From NCBI RefSeq assembly GCF_014695915.1, contig NZ_JACJPF010000044.1:124001-188000 (forward strand): a stretch of DNA of 64,000 nt, written 5' to 3'. The translations under genes and the position numbers were made by a program. The notes beneath the pieces were generated by a model. It worked only from the letters and a program-made list of their open reading frames with translations. It did not search any database and was not told the origin of the DNA. Origin of the DNA: Trichocoleus sp. FACHB-40 (GTDB lineage Bacteria > Cyanobacteriota > Cyanobacteriia > Cyanobacteriales > FACHB-T130). Shown here in pieces: positions 1 to 9,346 of this stretch; within the stretch, counting starts at the first letter, position 1; every line of letters starts with the position of its first letter.

Positions 1-272
1 AGTTGCGATCGCGTTGCGGTATCGCTCTCTTGCGATTGCTTTGTCTCCTGAGCCTCAAAGTATCGATAAACTAGCTCTTGGGACGCTTCCCAATCATTAT
101 TCCAAATTCCTTCCAACTTCAGCTTGTCTATATCCTCTGGAGTCGGTCGATAGGCACCGCCAGTAAAATGCTCCACCGTATCAGCAAGCGCTCTGCGGTA
201 AGATCCCCCGACATCGCGCACTACACCGTCAATATCAAAAACAACTAAACTGGGACTGGATTGTTCCACCAC
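1..272 (-). CDS. HAD superfamily hydrolase, N-terminal part (gene runs off the left edge)
   Basis: Reading leftward from a GTG at 272 (or the next GTG at 269), the protein begins VVEQSSPSLVVFDIDGVVRD. The DIDGVVRD segment is HAD motif I with its nucleophilic Asp and acid/base Asp. It continues with RRALADTVEHFTGG and a WNNDWEASQ segment, which I associate with the cyanobacterial HAD subfamily IA hypothetical group often annotated next to histidinol-phosphate aminotransferase. About 90 residues are present; motifs II-IV lie outside the window. An in-frame TAA upstream at about 288 limits the start to these GTGs. Substrate unknown. Confidence 0.75.
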   Translation of the reverse strand, partial: MVEQSSPSLVVFDIDGVVRDVGGSYRRALADTVEHFTGGAYRPTPEDIDKLKLEGIWNNDWEASQELVYRYFEAQETKQSQESDTATRSQ

Positions 273-374
273 TCTTGCCGCACCTTATAATCTTTTGCTC
301 ATGCACTATATCCAGGGTGTAGAATAGTCGTTTGTACAGTATTCAACAAGGCTGGGACTTCCCTGGAGGTGTGA

Positions 375-674
375 TTGTCGAGGTTTATTTTAAAGGTTCT
401 CTGGCTGGAAGAGAACGTTGCATTAGCCGTTGACCAAGTAGTAGGCAAAGGCACCAGCCCTCTAACATCTTACTTTTTCTGGCCTCGGAACGATGCTTGG
501 GAACAGCTAAAAAATGAGCTGGAAGCCAAGCACTGGATTTCTGAGGTTGAGCGCGTCGAGGTTCTAAACAAAGCCACGGAAGTAATTAACTACTGGCAAG
601 AGGAAGGCAAACGCCGTTCTATAGCTGACGCTCAGGCGAAATTTCCGGAAGTTGGCTTCACAGGTAGCGCCTAA
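375..674 (+). CDS. Probable 30S ribosomal protein PSRP-3 (Ycf65-like)
   Basis: A 99-residue protein matching the cyanobacterial/plastid-specific ribosomal protein 3 family (Ycf65): [20 protein letters not shown], a [20 protein letters not shown] core and [12 protein letters not shown], which is essentially the whole family length. It belongs to the small ribosomal subunit of cyanobacteria and chloroplasts. The start is a TTG at 375, preceded by GGAGG at 365-369 with 5 nt spacing; no ATG fits this frame. It stands alone, followed by a possible hairpin and the convergent kinase gene. Confidence 0.93.
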   Translation: MSRFILKVLWLEENVALAVDQVVGKGTSPLTSYFFWPRNDAWEQLKNELEAKHWISEVERVEVLNKATEVINYWQEEGKRRSIADAQAKFPEVGFTGSA

Positions 675-791
675 GAGTTAGCTAAAGGCGAATTTGCCTC
701 TTGTTTGATACTTTTGTCGGCAGTTGCCGAAGCGCGATAAGTTGAGGAATAGGGCTAATCGGTTCTGCACAAACAGAGTTTATAAAACCTA

Positions 792-825
792 AGAGGGTAG
801 CAGTTTATTAAAATGCTGACCCTCT
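792..825. terminator. Hairpin between convergent genes, possible terminator
   Basis: AGAGGGT (792-798) pairs with ACCCTCT (819-825), and the inner AGCA/TGCT extends the stem past a one-base bulge. An AAATTTTT run follows on the plus strand. It lies directly downstream of the kinase stop at 832 (minus strand) and after the PSRP-3 gene. The U-tract is weak, so this is tentative. Confidence 0.45.
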
Positions 826-831
826 AAATTT

Positions 832-3800
832 TTAATTTGCTTGTTGGATGGGAATCTCAATCCAAAACTGAGTACCTTTGCCTGGTAGGGAAGAACACTG
901 GAAGACACCGCCGTGTTTTTCCACCACAATTTGATAGCTGATGGATAGTCCCAAACCTGTTCCCTTACCAACTGGCTTAGTGGTAAAAAAGGGATTGAAG
1001 ATTTGCGATCGCACTCCTTCTGGCATTCCGGAACCATTATCGGAAATCTGAATGAGTGCGCGATCGCCATTTCGTACTTTGGTACTAATCTGTATCGTAG
1101 GGATTGCTGATTGGGCAGACTCTTCTGCCAGTCCCACATCAAGAGTCCCCATGTCCAGAGCGTCAATCGCATTGCTGATGACGTTCATAAACACTTGATT
1201 GAGCTGACCAGCATAGCACTCAACTAAGGGCAAATCGCCATAAGCTTTCACAACCTCAATACTGGGAACGTTACCCTTCCCCTTAAGTCGATGTTGCAAG
1301 ATTAACAGCGTACTGTCTAGACCCTCATGGATATCAACTAGCTTCATTTCAGCTTGGTCTAGGCGAGAGAAATTGCGTAGTGACAGCACCAGTTGCCGAA
1401 TGCGATCCGCCCCAACCTTCATCGAGGAAAGCATTTTGGGTAAATCGTCAGCCAGAAATTCTAAATCAATTTCCTCTTGCAGCTTGAGAATCTCAGAGTC
1501 AGGATGGGGATAACGCCGCTGGTAGAGATGCAGCAGATCCAGCAAATCTTGTGCGTACTCACCAACGTGAGCCAGATTCCCATAAATGAAATTGACCGGA
1601 TTGTTAACTTCGTGAGCTACACCCGCCACCAGCTGTCCCAAACTTGACATTTTTTCTGTCTGAATCAGCTGAGTTTGGGTTTGCTGTAGTTCTTTGATAG
1701 TACAAGAAAGTTGTTCTGTCTGCTCTTGGGTTTGAGTTAGGAGTTCAGCTTGCTGTATAGCTATGCCTAGTTGAGCAGCAATCTGGTTGACAAAATCAAT
1801 AGCGGAGGCATCCCAGTGCCGGGGTTCACGGCATTGATGGATACATAGCAGTCCCCACAGTAAATCCCCTTTCAAGAGCGGCACTACCAAGTTAGCTCGG
1901 ACTTGGAATTGCTCTAGAAGCTGGATATGACAATCGTTTAAGCCGGCGTTGTAGATGTCATCAACTATCTGAATCCGACCTTGTTGATAGAGGTGAGCAT
2001 AGTGTTGGGAAAAATGACGATCGTAAACTTTGGTTCCTAAAACAGGCTTAAACTCTGGCAACACGTCTTCTGAAACAAATTCATCATTCTCCGAACCAGA
2101 GGCTGAATATAAGCAAAATACTGCTACTCGGTCGGCTTCTAGCAGTTGTCGAACTTCAGTAGTTGTTGCCTTGAAGATTGTCTCCAGGTCAAGGGATTCT
2201 CGAATTTTGGTAACAACCGCAAATAATGCTTCCTGTTGTTCGGCAGCTTGCTCTAGTTGTTGGGCTTTTTGGGTGGCAATGTCAGCAGCAGCACGACTTT
2301 GTTGGTAGAGTTCGGCTTGTTGAATAGCGATCGCTGCTTGATCCGCCAGCTGTTGCAGTAGCTCTATTTCAGCCTCCTGCCAAATCCTCGTTTTAAAGCA
2401 CTCATGGGCAATGAGCAGTCCCCACAGGTGATCGCCCATCCTAATCGACACGACTAAGTTAGCTTGAACTTGAATATTCTGTAAAAACTTTATATGACAG
2501 GGGTCTAAATCTGACTCTAATACGTTGTTAATAGCCCGAACTCTTCCCTGCTGGTACCGATAGGCGTAGTCCAAAGGAAAGCATTTATCGTCATATATAT
2601 CTCCCAGAATTGAGGTGGCATTGTCTTTCACATCTTCTACGACCACTTCCCCCTGGTAGCCTTTGGTGAACTGGTAAATCACCACTCGATCTGTGGTTAG
2701 CAATTCCCGGACTTCTCGCACGATGCTTTTTAAAATGGTCTGTAAGTCGAGCGTGCTACGAATTTGATCTGTAACCTGCTTCAAGACTTTGGCAAAATCC
2801 AACGATTGCTGCAACTGTTGTGTACGCTCCTGTACCTGACACTCCAGGTTGGTATTCAGAGTCTTCACCTGCCTGTACAGTTCATACTGCTCAATTGCCA
2901 TTGCGAAGTGATGGGCTAAGGCAGCAGCCAGTTCAATGTCTTCTTTTGTCCACTCGCAAGCTTGACCTTTTTTCAGCTCTAGCCAAGCTTCAAACGAGTT
3001 CCGGGGTTGCCACTGTCGCTCATCGGAATCAAAACGTCCCGCCCACAAAGTTTCTGTTTCAATTTCATCTCGAAATACGCTTAAGTAACCGAGAAACTCT
3101 TGACGATACTCCAGGGGTATAACGATCATGCCTCGAATCTTTGTTGGGCGGAATGCTGCTGCTAGCACTCGCAGGCCCGGTTCTTTATATATATCCCTAA
3201 TTGCTACCGGGCTATTGCAGACAGGATCTTGTAATTTAAAGTATTGCTGCCATACAAGACTCTCTTCGAGCAGGCAATCTTTCCTGAGTCCTACTAGCAT
3301 CGGCTGAGCGCCGCAGGTAAACTGTTTACCTCCAAAGCTGGGGTTTTCTGCGGCTATGTAAAGTCTGCCACCGGAACCCTTAAAGGCGGCAACGGTTTCT
3401 ATGAGAGCTTGTTGTACCTCAATCGATGGTAGTGTATGCAGCAGGGTTGCTACTCGGTTAATCTTGGCTTCGATAATTGCTTGTTCGCGAGCGCGTCTGA
3501 GGAGATTTGACTGCGCGATCGCAATTGAAACTTGATCCGCAACTAACTGCACAATTTGCAGTTCCCTTTCGGAAAAAGTACGTGTTTGGGCGTTGTGAGA
3601 AACTAATAATCCCCACAGATGCGGCTGTACTTTGTGTGCCTGTACGTCGTACTGTAAAATCGGCACCACTAAGGAAGACTGCACCCCCATTGCTGTGAGA
3701 TATTCAATATGGCAAGGGTCTACTTCGCGATAGTAAAAACCTTGCGTCTCCAAAGGAATACCAGTTTGGGGACAATCCAGTTGACTTATCCCAATCTTCC

Positions 3801-4131
3801 CTGTAGCAAGATCCACAATTGAACGCCCTCTGGCTTTGATAAACATTTCGCGGGCGTGGGGAGGAATGTCATCTGCTGGAAAATTCAACCCCAGCAGGGA
3901 CGGCAGGCGGTTGTTATAAATCGACTCAGCAATAACTTGCCCGCTACCATCAGCATGAAACTGATAAACTTTGACTCTATCGGTTTCTAGAAATGAACGG
4001 ATCTCGGCAACTGTTGATATTAATATCTCTTGCAATTCTAGAGATTGCCGAATCCGGTTCGTGATTCGATGCAGTAACCCTTCTTGTTCTATTTTTGAGG
4101 GCATATTCTGCGTATTATTACTGAGTTCCAT
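832..4131 (-). CDS. Multi-GAF phytochrome-like sensor histidine kinase (knotless phytochrome + DXCF GAF hybrid)
   Basis: A 1099-residue soluble photoreceptor-type kinase. GAF1 (about residues 25-210) has the phytochrome DIP motif (D88-I89-P90) and the bilin-type Cys-His pair C140-H141 in DPCHIEYL. The next domain (about 220-415) is PHY-like: it carries tongue signatures W363-A-G and PRNSF at 376-380 followed by EAW. No PAS precedes GAF1, so the front resembles Cph2-type (knotless) phytochromes. GAF3 (about 450-610) has DKCF at 515-518 and C545-H546. GAF4 (about 635-800) has DRHF at 704-707 and C734-H735. A coiled coil leads to a HisKA domain with H840 in VAHEVNNP, then HATPase motifs (N978 region, [16 protein letters not shown]). 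No receiver domain is present and no response regulator is adjacent. Bilin binding is inferred, not shown. The ATG at 4131 directly follows an AT-rich intergenic region. Confidence 0.93.
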   Translation of the reverse strand: MELSNNTQNMPSKIEQEGLLHRITNRIRQSLELQEILISTVAEIRSFLETDRVKVYQFHADGSGQVIAESIYNNRLPSLLGLNFPADDIPPHAREMFIKARGRSIVDLATGKIGISQLDCPQTGIPLETQGFYYREVDPCHIEYLTAMGVQSSLVVPILQYDVQAHKVQPHLWGLLVSHNAQTRTFSERELQIVQLVADQVSIAIAQSNLLRRAREQAIIEAKINRVATLLHTLPSIEVQQALIETVAAFKGSGGRLYIAAENPSFGGKQFTCGAQPMLVGLRKDCLLEESLVWQQYFKLQDPVCNSPVAIRDIYKEPGLRVLAAAFRPTKIRGMIVIPLEYRQEFLGYLSVFRDEIETETLWAGRFDSDERQWQPRNSFEAWLELKKGQACEWTKEDIELAAALAHHFAMAIEQYELYRQVKTLNTNLECQVQERTQQLQQSLDFAKVLKQVTDQIRSTLDLQTILKSIVREVRELLTTDRVVIYQFTKGYQGEVVVEDVKDNATSILGDIYDDKCFPLDYAYRYQQGRVRAINNVLESDLDPCHIKFLQNIQVQANLVVSIRMGDHLWGLLIAHECFKTRIWQEAEIELLQQLADQAAIAIQQAELYQQSRAAADIATQKAQQLEQAAEQQEALFAVVTKIRESLDLETIFKATTTEVRQLLEADRVAVFCLYSASGSENDEFVSEDVLPEFKPVLGTKVYDRHFSQHYAHLYQQGRIQIVDDIYNAGLNDCHIQLLEQFQVRANLVVPLLKGDLLWGLLCIHQCREPRHWDASAIDFVNQIAAQLGIAIQQAELLTQTQEQTEQLSCTIKELQQTQTQLIQTEKMSSLGQLVAGVAHEVNNPVNFIYGNLAHVGEYAQDLLDLLHLYQRRYPHPDSEILKLQEEIDLEFLADDLPKMLSSMKVGADRIRQLVLSLRNFSRLDQAEMKLVDIHEGLDSTLLILQHRLKGKGNVPSIEVVKAYGDLPLVECYAGQLNQVFMNVISNAIDALDMGTLDVGLAEESAQSAIPTIQISTKVRNGDRALIQISDNGSGMPEGVRSQIFNPFFTTKPVGKGTGLGLSISYQIVVEKHGGVFQCSSLPGKGTQFWIEIPIQQAN

Positions 4132-4421
4132 TCGCTTTATCCACCACGCTTATTATTTTTTAATTTTTTCTTTTGGTCGTATATGTCTATTTTGTGCCTT
4201 AAAAGCGCTTTAGCACATTCGTGAAACTATTGAAATTATCAAAAATTTAAAATTAAACGGAATATTAGTATATTTTAATAAAGCCCTAGTAAGATAGCTA
4301 CATCTAAAGTAAAATACAATACTTACTCGCGAAGACAGGAAAATTATAGATAAAAATAAATAGTTAGTATTGTTTTAAAGAAAATCTAGATTGCAATATT
4401 TATATTTTTAAAAAACCTTTT

Positions 4422-4871
4422 TTACAAACGTTGCCGAATTTCTTGGCGGACGCTCATCAGAATTTTGCCTAGATAATTTTGACCAGTTTTATCTTTACCG
4501 CAACCCCAGTAGTAATCGATTTGGGAATCTTCGACAAGTAAGCGATCGCCTGTAGAAAGCAAAATAGACTGAATATCTAAATGGGTGAGAAACTTAATAA
4601 GCACAGCTTCGCGCATAATTTCGGTTTTTAGGCTTTCCCAGTCGGGACGGATGTGGCGAGTGCGATCGCGTCCCAATGTTGCTGCTTGCATTGGTGTCTT
4701 GGCGCTAGCAATCTCTAAAATTAAAGCTTCATCCTTGGTGCCAACAAATTTTTGCGCTTGATAGTAATGCTCTACCGTCGCCCAGTCTTGCCCCAGCAGA
4801 TGAATGCAATGAGGAGAAAAGTTGGAAAAACATCCATATGGATCGTCAACTTTGTAAAAATAAATCGTCAT
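4422..4871 (-). CDS. NADAR family N-glycosidase (YbiA/RibX-like)
   Basis: A 149-residue protein covering a complete NADAR (DUF1768) domain: CFSNFSPH near the N-terminus, WATVEHYYQAQKF around residues 30-42, and the C-terminal YWGCGKDKTGQN.LG element. Characterised YbiA-type members hydrolyse the N-glycosidic bond of early riboflavin-pathway intermediates (damage control); other NADAR proteins act on ADP-ribosylated substrates. Which applies here cannot be told from sequence. It stands alone between the kinase and a TPR gene, both on the same strand but separated by repeat-containing spacers. Confidence 0.9.
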   Translation of the reverse strand: MTIYFYKVDDPYGCFSNFSPHCIHLLGQDWATVEHYYQAQKFVGTKDEALILEIASAKTPMQAATLGRDRTRHIRPDWESLKTEIMREAVLIKFLTHLDIQSILLSTGDRLLVEDSQIDYYWGCGKDKTGQNYLGKILMSVRQEIRQRL

Positions 4872-4879
4872 TTGCTAAT

Positions 4880-4900
4880 CGGGGATTGGGGATTGGGGAG
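4880..4900. repeat. STRR heptamer repeat (GGGGATT units)
   Basis: Three tandem units of GGGGATTGGGGATTGGGGA, i.e. the CCCCAAT type of short tandemly repeated repetitive sequence on the other strand. It lies in the promoter-side spacer of the NADAR gene. The same units recur near 10430, 11590, 22320 and 58480. Confidence 0.8.
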
Positions 4901-4984
4901 AGACAGACAAAGAAAGCAACCCTTTTTGTCCCTCTCTCCCAAGACTATCTTCCAGTTTTTATTACCTTTTATCTCACAGGCTTT

Positions 4985-5860
4985 TTACTTCTGTCCCATC
5001 GCCTTCAATCCTTCATCGATCTTGTCAGCGTCCTGAGTTCTACCTTGCTCTCTGAGTAAATCTCTAGCCTTTTTAATAGCTGCTATTGACTCAGATTTCT
5101 TACCTTGTTGATCTAAAGCCAACCCTAAATTAAAGTAAGCTTGTGCTGCTTTAGGCTCAATCTCCGTCGCCTTTTTCAGAGACGCAACTCCCTCAGGTAA
5201 ATTTCCTTGTTTGACTAAAGCAATCCCCAAAAAGTAGTGTGCATCCGCACTTTTTGGGTCAAGCTCAATTGATTTTTTAAAAGCAGCAGTTGCTTCCTTT
5301 AAATTGTTTTGGACACCTAAAGCAACTCCCAAGTCTTTGTGAGTTTTGGCATTATTCGGGTCAATTGCTAGGGATTTTTTGAAAGAATCAGTCGCTTCAG
5401 GTATTTTCCCTTGGTTGACTTGAATAAATCCTAAATTATTATAAATTTTTGCATTTTTAGGGTCAACTTCGATGGCTTTTTGAAAAGTGGCAGAAGCCTC
5501 ATCTAATTTCTTTTCATTGACCTGAATCAATGCCAATTTACTATACAATTCTATTTTTTTTGGATTTGCTTCAATAGCTTTTTTGAAAGCTTCTGTAGCT
5601 TCTGGTAACTTATTTTCTTGAACTAAAGCAGTTCCCAATTTATCGTAAGTTTCTGCATCTTTGGGATTAATTTCGACTGCTTTATTGTAGTCAGCGATCG
5701 CTTCCGATAATTTGCCTTGCTCAACAAGAGCATTTCCTGAGTCTACATACTTTTTGGCATCAGCCTGTGAGTTGCCACAACCCACCATCAGGAAGCCTAC
5801 GAATCCGGCTACCGCAATCGAAAGCCCAAACCTGGATAAATTTGCAGTCCTAGAAGACAT
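4985..5860 (-). CDS. TPR repeat lipoprotein
   Basis: About 291 residues from the ATG at 5860 (MSSRTANL). A longer reading from a TTG at 5890 adds ten residues but is less convincing. The N-terminus has a hydrophobic stretch ending in the lipobox LMVGC-GNSQ, so lipidation and export are predicted. The rest is about seven consecutive 34-residue tetratricopeptide repeats (e.g. DAETYDKLGTALVQENKLPEA) with the usual Gly/Ala positions, ending with a solvating helix EGLKAMGQK. TPR domains mediate protein-protein binding; the partner is not predictable. The repeat units are divergent from each other, unlike the WD40 gene at 18.1 kb. Confidence 0.85.
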   Translation of the reverse strand: MSSRTANLSRFGLSIAVAGFVGFLMVGCGNSQADAKKYVDSGNALVEQGKLSEAIADYNKAVEINPKDAETYDKLGTALVQENKLPEATEAFKKAIEANPKKIELYSKLALIQVNEKKLDEASATFQKAIEVDPKNAKIYNNLGFIQVNQGKIPEATDSFKKSLAIDPNNAKTHKDLGVALGVQNNLKEATAAFKKSIELDPKSADAHYFLGIALVKQGNLPEGVASLKKATEIEPKAAQAYFNLGLALDQQGKKSESIAAIKKARDLLREQGRTQDADKIDEGLKAMGQK

Positions 5861-5923
5861 AACTATCGAGTTTCTAGAGGAAAGCCCCAATATAACACAA
5901 GAACAAATTGAAATTATTCATGG

Positions 5924-5962
5924 TTTATGGCTGATAGTTCCTAGCAAACCATCAGCCATAAA
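5924..5962. repeat. Inverted repeat downstream of the geranylgeranyl-reductase-like gene
   Basis: TTTATGGCTGAT (5924-5935) is exactly complementary to ATCAGCCATAAA (5951-5962), leaving a 15-nt loop. It sits just after the stop at 5985 on the minus strand, where a terminator is expected, but no clear U-tract follows. It may be a transcript 3'-end hairpin. Confidence 0.45.
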
Positions 5963-5984
5963 AAATACGACCGCAAAAAAAAAT

Positions 5985-7118
5985 TTAGCCGCCCATACCG
6001 GGGATCATACTCTTACTCAGTCGCTTAATGGCACGATCAGCCACTTCTGAGTAACGGCTTTCCCCGCATAGCAGTTGACCCATTTTTTCAGCAGCACCGG
6101 GGCGCTTAACACCAACTTTATAAGCGATACCAGGAATTCTGTAGAAAATTCCTGCTAAACGTTGCGCCCACACCATGTCAGATCCCCATTCTTGAGCGAT
6201 CGCATTGGTGTATCCTTCCAAAGCATTGCGATCGCCTCCCACAGCTTTATCAATTGCTTCTGCTGCCTTCAAACCGCTAAACATCGAGGGACGAATTCCC
6301 TCAGCCGTAAACGGATCGACGACACAAGCAGCTTCTCCAGCTAAAACTGCATTTTGGGTATGCAGCTTTTGATCGCCGTCCCACAAGCACAAAGGATGAC
6401 CGTACTGCTTGCTGGTTTTGACATCAACATTAAACAGCGTGGCATACTCAGCTAGGAGGCTCTTAAAGTCTTGCGGGTCGCTGCCTCGGAAGTTGCCAAT
6501 CCCGATAGAATAGCCGTCGGCTTTGGGAAAATTCCAGATATAGCCATTTTTGACCATCCCAAATTCAAAATGAGCGATGTGACCGTTTTCTACTTGTGCC
6601 TTTGGTTCTGCCTCCAAAGCGCCAGCCAGACGGCGTTTGCGCTCTTTAAAGCCCAGCCACTTAGCCATTGGCCCTTTGGCTCCATCGGCAGCAATTAAAT
6701 AACGACCTTGTACCGGGCCGTTTGCCGTGTTGACTTGCCAAGCGTCGTTCTTAAACTCAATTCCCGTCACTTCCGTATTGTCTCTAAGTTCTGCGCCCTG
6801 TTGCTGCGCCTGCTGGATAAGAAAGTGGTCGAAAACGTCTCGCCGCACCATCCATATTGGTTCTGGCGTATTCAGTTCTGTTTCCACCGGATCTTTCATA
6901 TTCCATGTGCAGCGAATCGTGTTCACCTTCAGGGAAATGGCGGGGGAGAAGTCAAAATCAAACCACTCGGCAACTGCTGGCGAAACGCCACCTCCACAAG
7001 GTTTGTATCGAGGCAGAGATTCTTTTTCTATAACTAAAACTGAGCGTCCCCGCTTCGCTAAGTGATAAGCTGCGGTTCCACCTGCTGGGCCAGCGCCGAC
7101 AATAATACAGTCAAACAT
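5985..7118 (-). CDS. Geranylgeranyl reductase family FAD-dependent oxidoreductase
   Basis: About 377 residues from the ATG at 7118 (MFDCIIVGAGPAGG). A GTG at 7145 gives a nine-residue extension that precedes the Rossmann strand and is unlikely. FAD-binding GxGxxG (GAGPAGGTAAYHLA), the family motif RYKPCGGG around residues 46-53, GRYLIAADGA, and GEAACVVDPFTAEGI (second FAD motif) are all present. The family includes ChlP, which reduces geranylgeranyl to phytyl chains for chlorophyll and tocopherol, and archaeal-type lipid reductases. This protein is more divergent than the usual cyanobacterial ChlP, so I assign only the family. It could reduce an isoprenoid or another lipid. Confidence 0.85.
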   Translation of the reverse strand: MFDCIIVGAGPAGGTAAYHLAKRGRSVLVIEKESLPRYKPCGGGVSPAVAEWFDFDFSPAISLKVNTIRCTWNMKDPVETELNTPEPIWMVRRDVFDHFLIQQAQQQGAELRDNTEVTGIEFKNDAWQVNTANGPVQGRYLIAADGAKGPMAKWLGFKERKRRLAGALEAEPKAQVENGHIAHFEFGMVKNGYIWNFPKADGYSIGIGNFRGSDPQDFKSLLAEYATLFNVDVKTSKQYGHPLCLWDGDQKLHTQNAVLAGEAACVVDPFTAEGIRPSMFSGLKAAEAIDKAVGGDRNALEGYTNAIAQEWGSDMVWAQRLAGIFYRIPGIAYKVGVKRPGAAEKMGQLLCGESRYSEVADRAIKRLSKSMIPGMGG

Positions 7119-7688
7119 CGTATTAATTTTTGCTCCTGAACGCACTTGAATTTGAGGCTGGAAGGAGAATTTAGATTCTCATAGGTGCATCCCACTTTTG
7201 GACACTCTAAAGGGCCGATGCTAGGCAAGCAAATATCGCCTGCACGGTCTTAAGAATTTTAGCCTGCCTACGCAGACTTGGTTGGCTTAGCCCGTAGGAG
7301 TATATTGGCACGCAATGGAATTATCATCCTCACTCTTGTACTCACTGGTTTAAAGCTTAGTTGCTTTGGGTGCTAACTGGCTATTTGCGTAATTTCCCTG
7401 TTCCAGTAAAAAGCCTACAATCTAATGCTTTCAAGCTTTTTAGCATAGCGATCGCTGTTTGGATATTATATTGTGCTTTTATTTGCCCAATCAATTCCGT
7501 GTTTTCAACTACGTAAGCGATTAATTGCTTTTAAACTTGCCGATAGACAACGCGATCGCCATCTTTAATAAATTCATCAATTTCACTGAGTGCAAAATTG
7601 CCTATAATTTATAGGATTGGTTCATGAAAGCTTCATAAAATTAAAAACAAGATAAAGCTGTGCATTTACTACTGTGAGGTCAAGACTT
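7119..7688. other. Long intergenic region with a dispersed repeat and a possible gene remnant
   Basis: No intact gene seen in 570 bases. It contains a GCCTGCCTACGCAGACTTGG segment (about 7263-7282) related to the palindromic element near 17950, several HIP1 sites, and AT-rich DNA. On the minus strand between about 7600 and 7381, a reading frame with protein-like composition is broken by one TAA and lacks a start (see the separate pseudogene entry). Confidence 0.6.
7381..7600 (-). pseudogene. Possible decayed small gene
   Basis: The minus frame reads ALSEIDEFIKDGDRVVYRQV, then a TAA, then KQLIAYVVENTELIGQIKAQ and onward to a TAG at 7381. The amino-acid mix is protein-like, but there is no start codon and no family I recognise. 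This may be chance. Confidence 0.22.
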
Positions 7689-7862
7689 ATGTGGGAAGTA
7701 CGCATCCAATACGCCAACGGTAACGAGAAAATTTTACGCGCCTGCACGAACCGAGAAACTGCCCTGCGGTACGTGGATGCGATTTATTCCCAAGGCTACC
7801 CCATGCACGTTGCCTACCTTGTCCGTCCGAGCCTAGATGGACAAGTGTTTGTGCCTGCATAA
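7689..7862 (+). CDS. Small conserved-looking hypothetical protein (57 aa)
   Basis: Starts at ATG 7689 (MWEVRIQYANGNEKILRAC), with GAGGT at 7676-7680 as a ribosome binding site 8 nt upstream. A GTG at 7674 overlaps that site, so I reject it as the start. The protein is a compact 57 residues with a strand-rich beginning and a helix RETALRYVDAIYSQG. I have seen similar short proteins in cyanobacteria, but no function is known to me. It is followed by GACTAAT-type heptamer repeats. Confidence 0.7.
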   Translation: MWEVRIQYANGNEKILRACTNRETALRYVDAIYSQGYPMHVAYLVRPSLDGQVFVPA

Positions 7863-7865
7863 GTT

Positions 7866-7957
7866 TTAGTCTTTAGTCCTTAGTTTTTTGCTAGAACTTT
7901 TGACTAATTAAATTTAGTCTTTAGTCCTTCACTATAACTAATGACTAATGACTAATC
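7866..7957. repeat. Heptamer repeats TTTAGTC / GACTAAT
   Basis: TTTAGTCTTTAGTCCTT occurs twice, followed by TAATGACTAATGACTAATCAC, giving 7-bp periodicity. The two halves are complementary in part (TTAGTC versus GACTAA) and could fold in the 3' regions of the two convergent genes at 7862 and 7961. Confidence 0.65.
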
Positions 7958-7960
7958 ACT

Positions 7961-8509
7961 TTAAACAGTGGTGATATCTTTCTCTTTTTCTGCTAGTAGT
8001 TCGTCAACTCTGGCGATGTACTTGTCAGTCAACTTCTGAACGCTTTCTTGCAAATCTCGCGCTTCATCCTTGGGAAGTTCACTATTTTTTTCCTGTTTGC
8101 GAATCGAGTCAACGGCATCGCGGCGGATGTTGCGAATAGAGACTTTGCCTTCTTCGGCATACTTTGCTGCTATTTTCACCAATTCTTTGCGGCGATCGCT
8201 TGTCAATGGCGGAATATTCAGCCGAATCGTGGAGCCATCGTTGTTTGGCGTTAAGCCTACATCCGACAGCGAAATGGCTTTTTCAATTAAGTTTAGGCTG
8301 CTACGGTCAAAAGGTTGAATTGTAATCGTAGTCGCATCCGGCGTACTAATGTTTGCCAAGGATTTGATAGGAGTTGGGGAACCGTAGTATTCCACAATTA
8401 CTTTGTCGAGGAGACTAGCATTGGCTCGTCCCGTCCGAATGGTATTAAAAGACCGTTGAGTTGATTCAACTGCCTTTTTCATGTTGCTTTCAGCGTCAGA
8501 TAACTTCAC
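7961..8509 (-). CDS. frr: Ribosome recycling factor
   Basis: 182 residues from a GTG at 8509 ([14 protein letters not shown]), preceded by GGAGG five bases upstream; this gives exactly the usual cyanobacterial RRF length. Hallmarks are [32 protein letters not shown] and [18 protein letters not shown] with EF-G splits post-termination ribosomes. The start lies inside the 3' end of pyrH (14-base overlap), so translation is probably coupled. The open frame extends further upstream to 8584, but that part overlaps pyrH and is not part of RRF. Confidence 0.97.
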   Translation of the reverse strand: MKLSDAESNMKKAVESTQRSFNTIRTGRANASLLDKVIVEYYGSPTPIKSLANISTPDATTITIQPFDRSSLNLIEKAISLSDVGLTPNNDGSTIRLNIPPLTSDRRKELVKIAAKYAEEGKVSIRNIRRDAVDSIRKQEKNSELPKDEARDLQESVQKLTDKYIARVDELLAEKEKDITTV

Positions 8510-9224
8510 AAAAACCTCCGACAATTGTTCCGACAGATTCTCCCATAACGGCTCGGCGAATATTTCCCGGAACCGATAAATCAAACACCATAATCGGGAT
8601 ATTGTTTTCTTTACATAAGGCGATCGCTGTACTATCCATCACCCGCAGATCGTTAGCTAAAACGTGTCCGTAGGTAATGCTCTGATAGCGATGAGCTTGC
8701 GGGTTCAGCTTGGGGTCAGAATCATAAATCCCGTCTACTTTAGTCGCCTTAAAAATTACATTCGCATCAATTTCCGCTGCTCGTAAGGCAGCTGTGGTGT
8801 CGGTGGTGAAAAAGGGGTTTCCCGATCCAGCCCCAAAAATCACCACCCGTCCTTTTTCGAGATGGCGAATAGCACGCCGCCGGATGTAAGGTTCTGCGAC
8901 TTCTTGCATAGCGATCGCGGTTTGCACTCGCGTTGGCACCCCAATTTGCTCTAGAGAGTCCTGCAAGGTCATCGCATTCATCACTGTGGCAATCATGCCA
9001 ATGTAGTCTGCTGTCGCCCGATCCATCCCCGCCGATGCTGCTTTCACGCCGCGAAAGATATTGCCGCCACCCACGACAATAGCTACCTGAACGCCACTTG
9101 CCACGACTTCTGCGACTTGGGTCGCGATTTCCTGAACCACCATCGGATCGATTCCGTAGCCCAGGTTGCCCATCAAAGCTTCACCGGAAAGCTTGAGTAA
9201 AATTCGTCGATAAGTTATCCCCAT
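8496..9224 (-). CDS. pyrH: UMP kinase
   Basis: 242 residues, full length. The N-terminal [12 protein letters not shown] (phosphate binding), [12 protein letters not shown], and the C-terminal [15 protein letters not shown] and [17 protein letters not shown] are typical of bacterial hexameric UMP kinase. It phosphorylates UMP to UDP for pyrimidine nucleotide supply. The pyrH-frr order is the classic bacterial arrangement, and the two genes overlap here. Its start is ATG 9224. Confidence 0.97.
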   Translation of the reverse strand: MGITYRRILLKLSGEALMGNLGYGIDPMVVQEIATQVAEVVASGVQVAIVVGGGNIFRGVKAASAGMDRATADYIGMIATVMNAMTLQDSLEQIGVPTRVQTAIAMQEVAEPYIRRRAIRHLEKGRVVIFGAGSGNPFFTTDTTAALRAAEIDANVIFKATKVDGIYDSDPKLNPQAHRYQSITYGHVLANDLRVMDSTAIALCKENNIPIMVFDLSVPGNIRRAVMGESVGTIVGGFCEVI

Positions 9225-9346
9225 GCAGACACTATTTTCTCACTCCAATTACCTCCACCATAAGATAGCAGTAGCGGAGTAGTTTGGGATATGATTCGGC
9301 AAATTTAACTCTTGTTAGCTACTACCACCAATCCGGCAGTGGGGTG

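Noticed and set aside
789-1172. Minus-strand open frame overlapping the 3' end of the multi-GAF kinase
   Set aside because: The kinase frame carries its ATPase motifs through this stretch; the overlapping frame has no domain.
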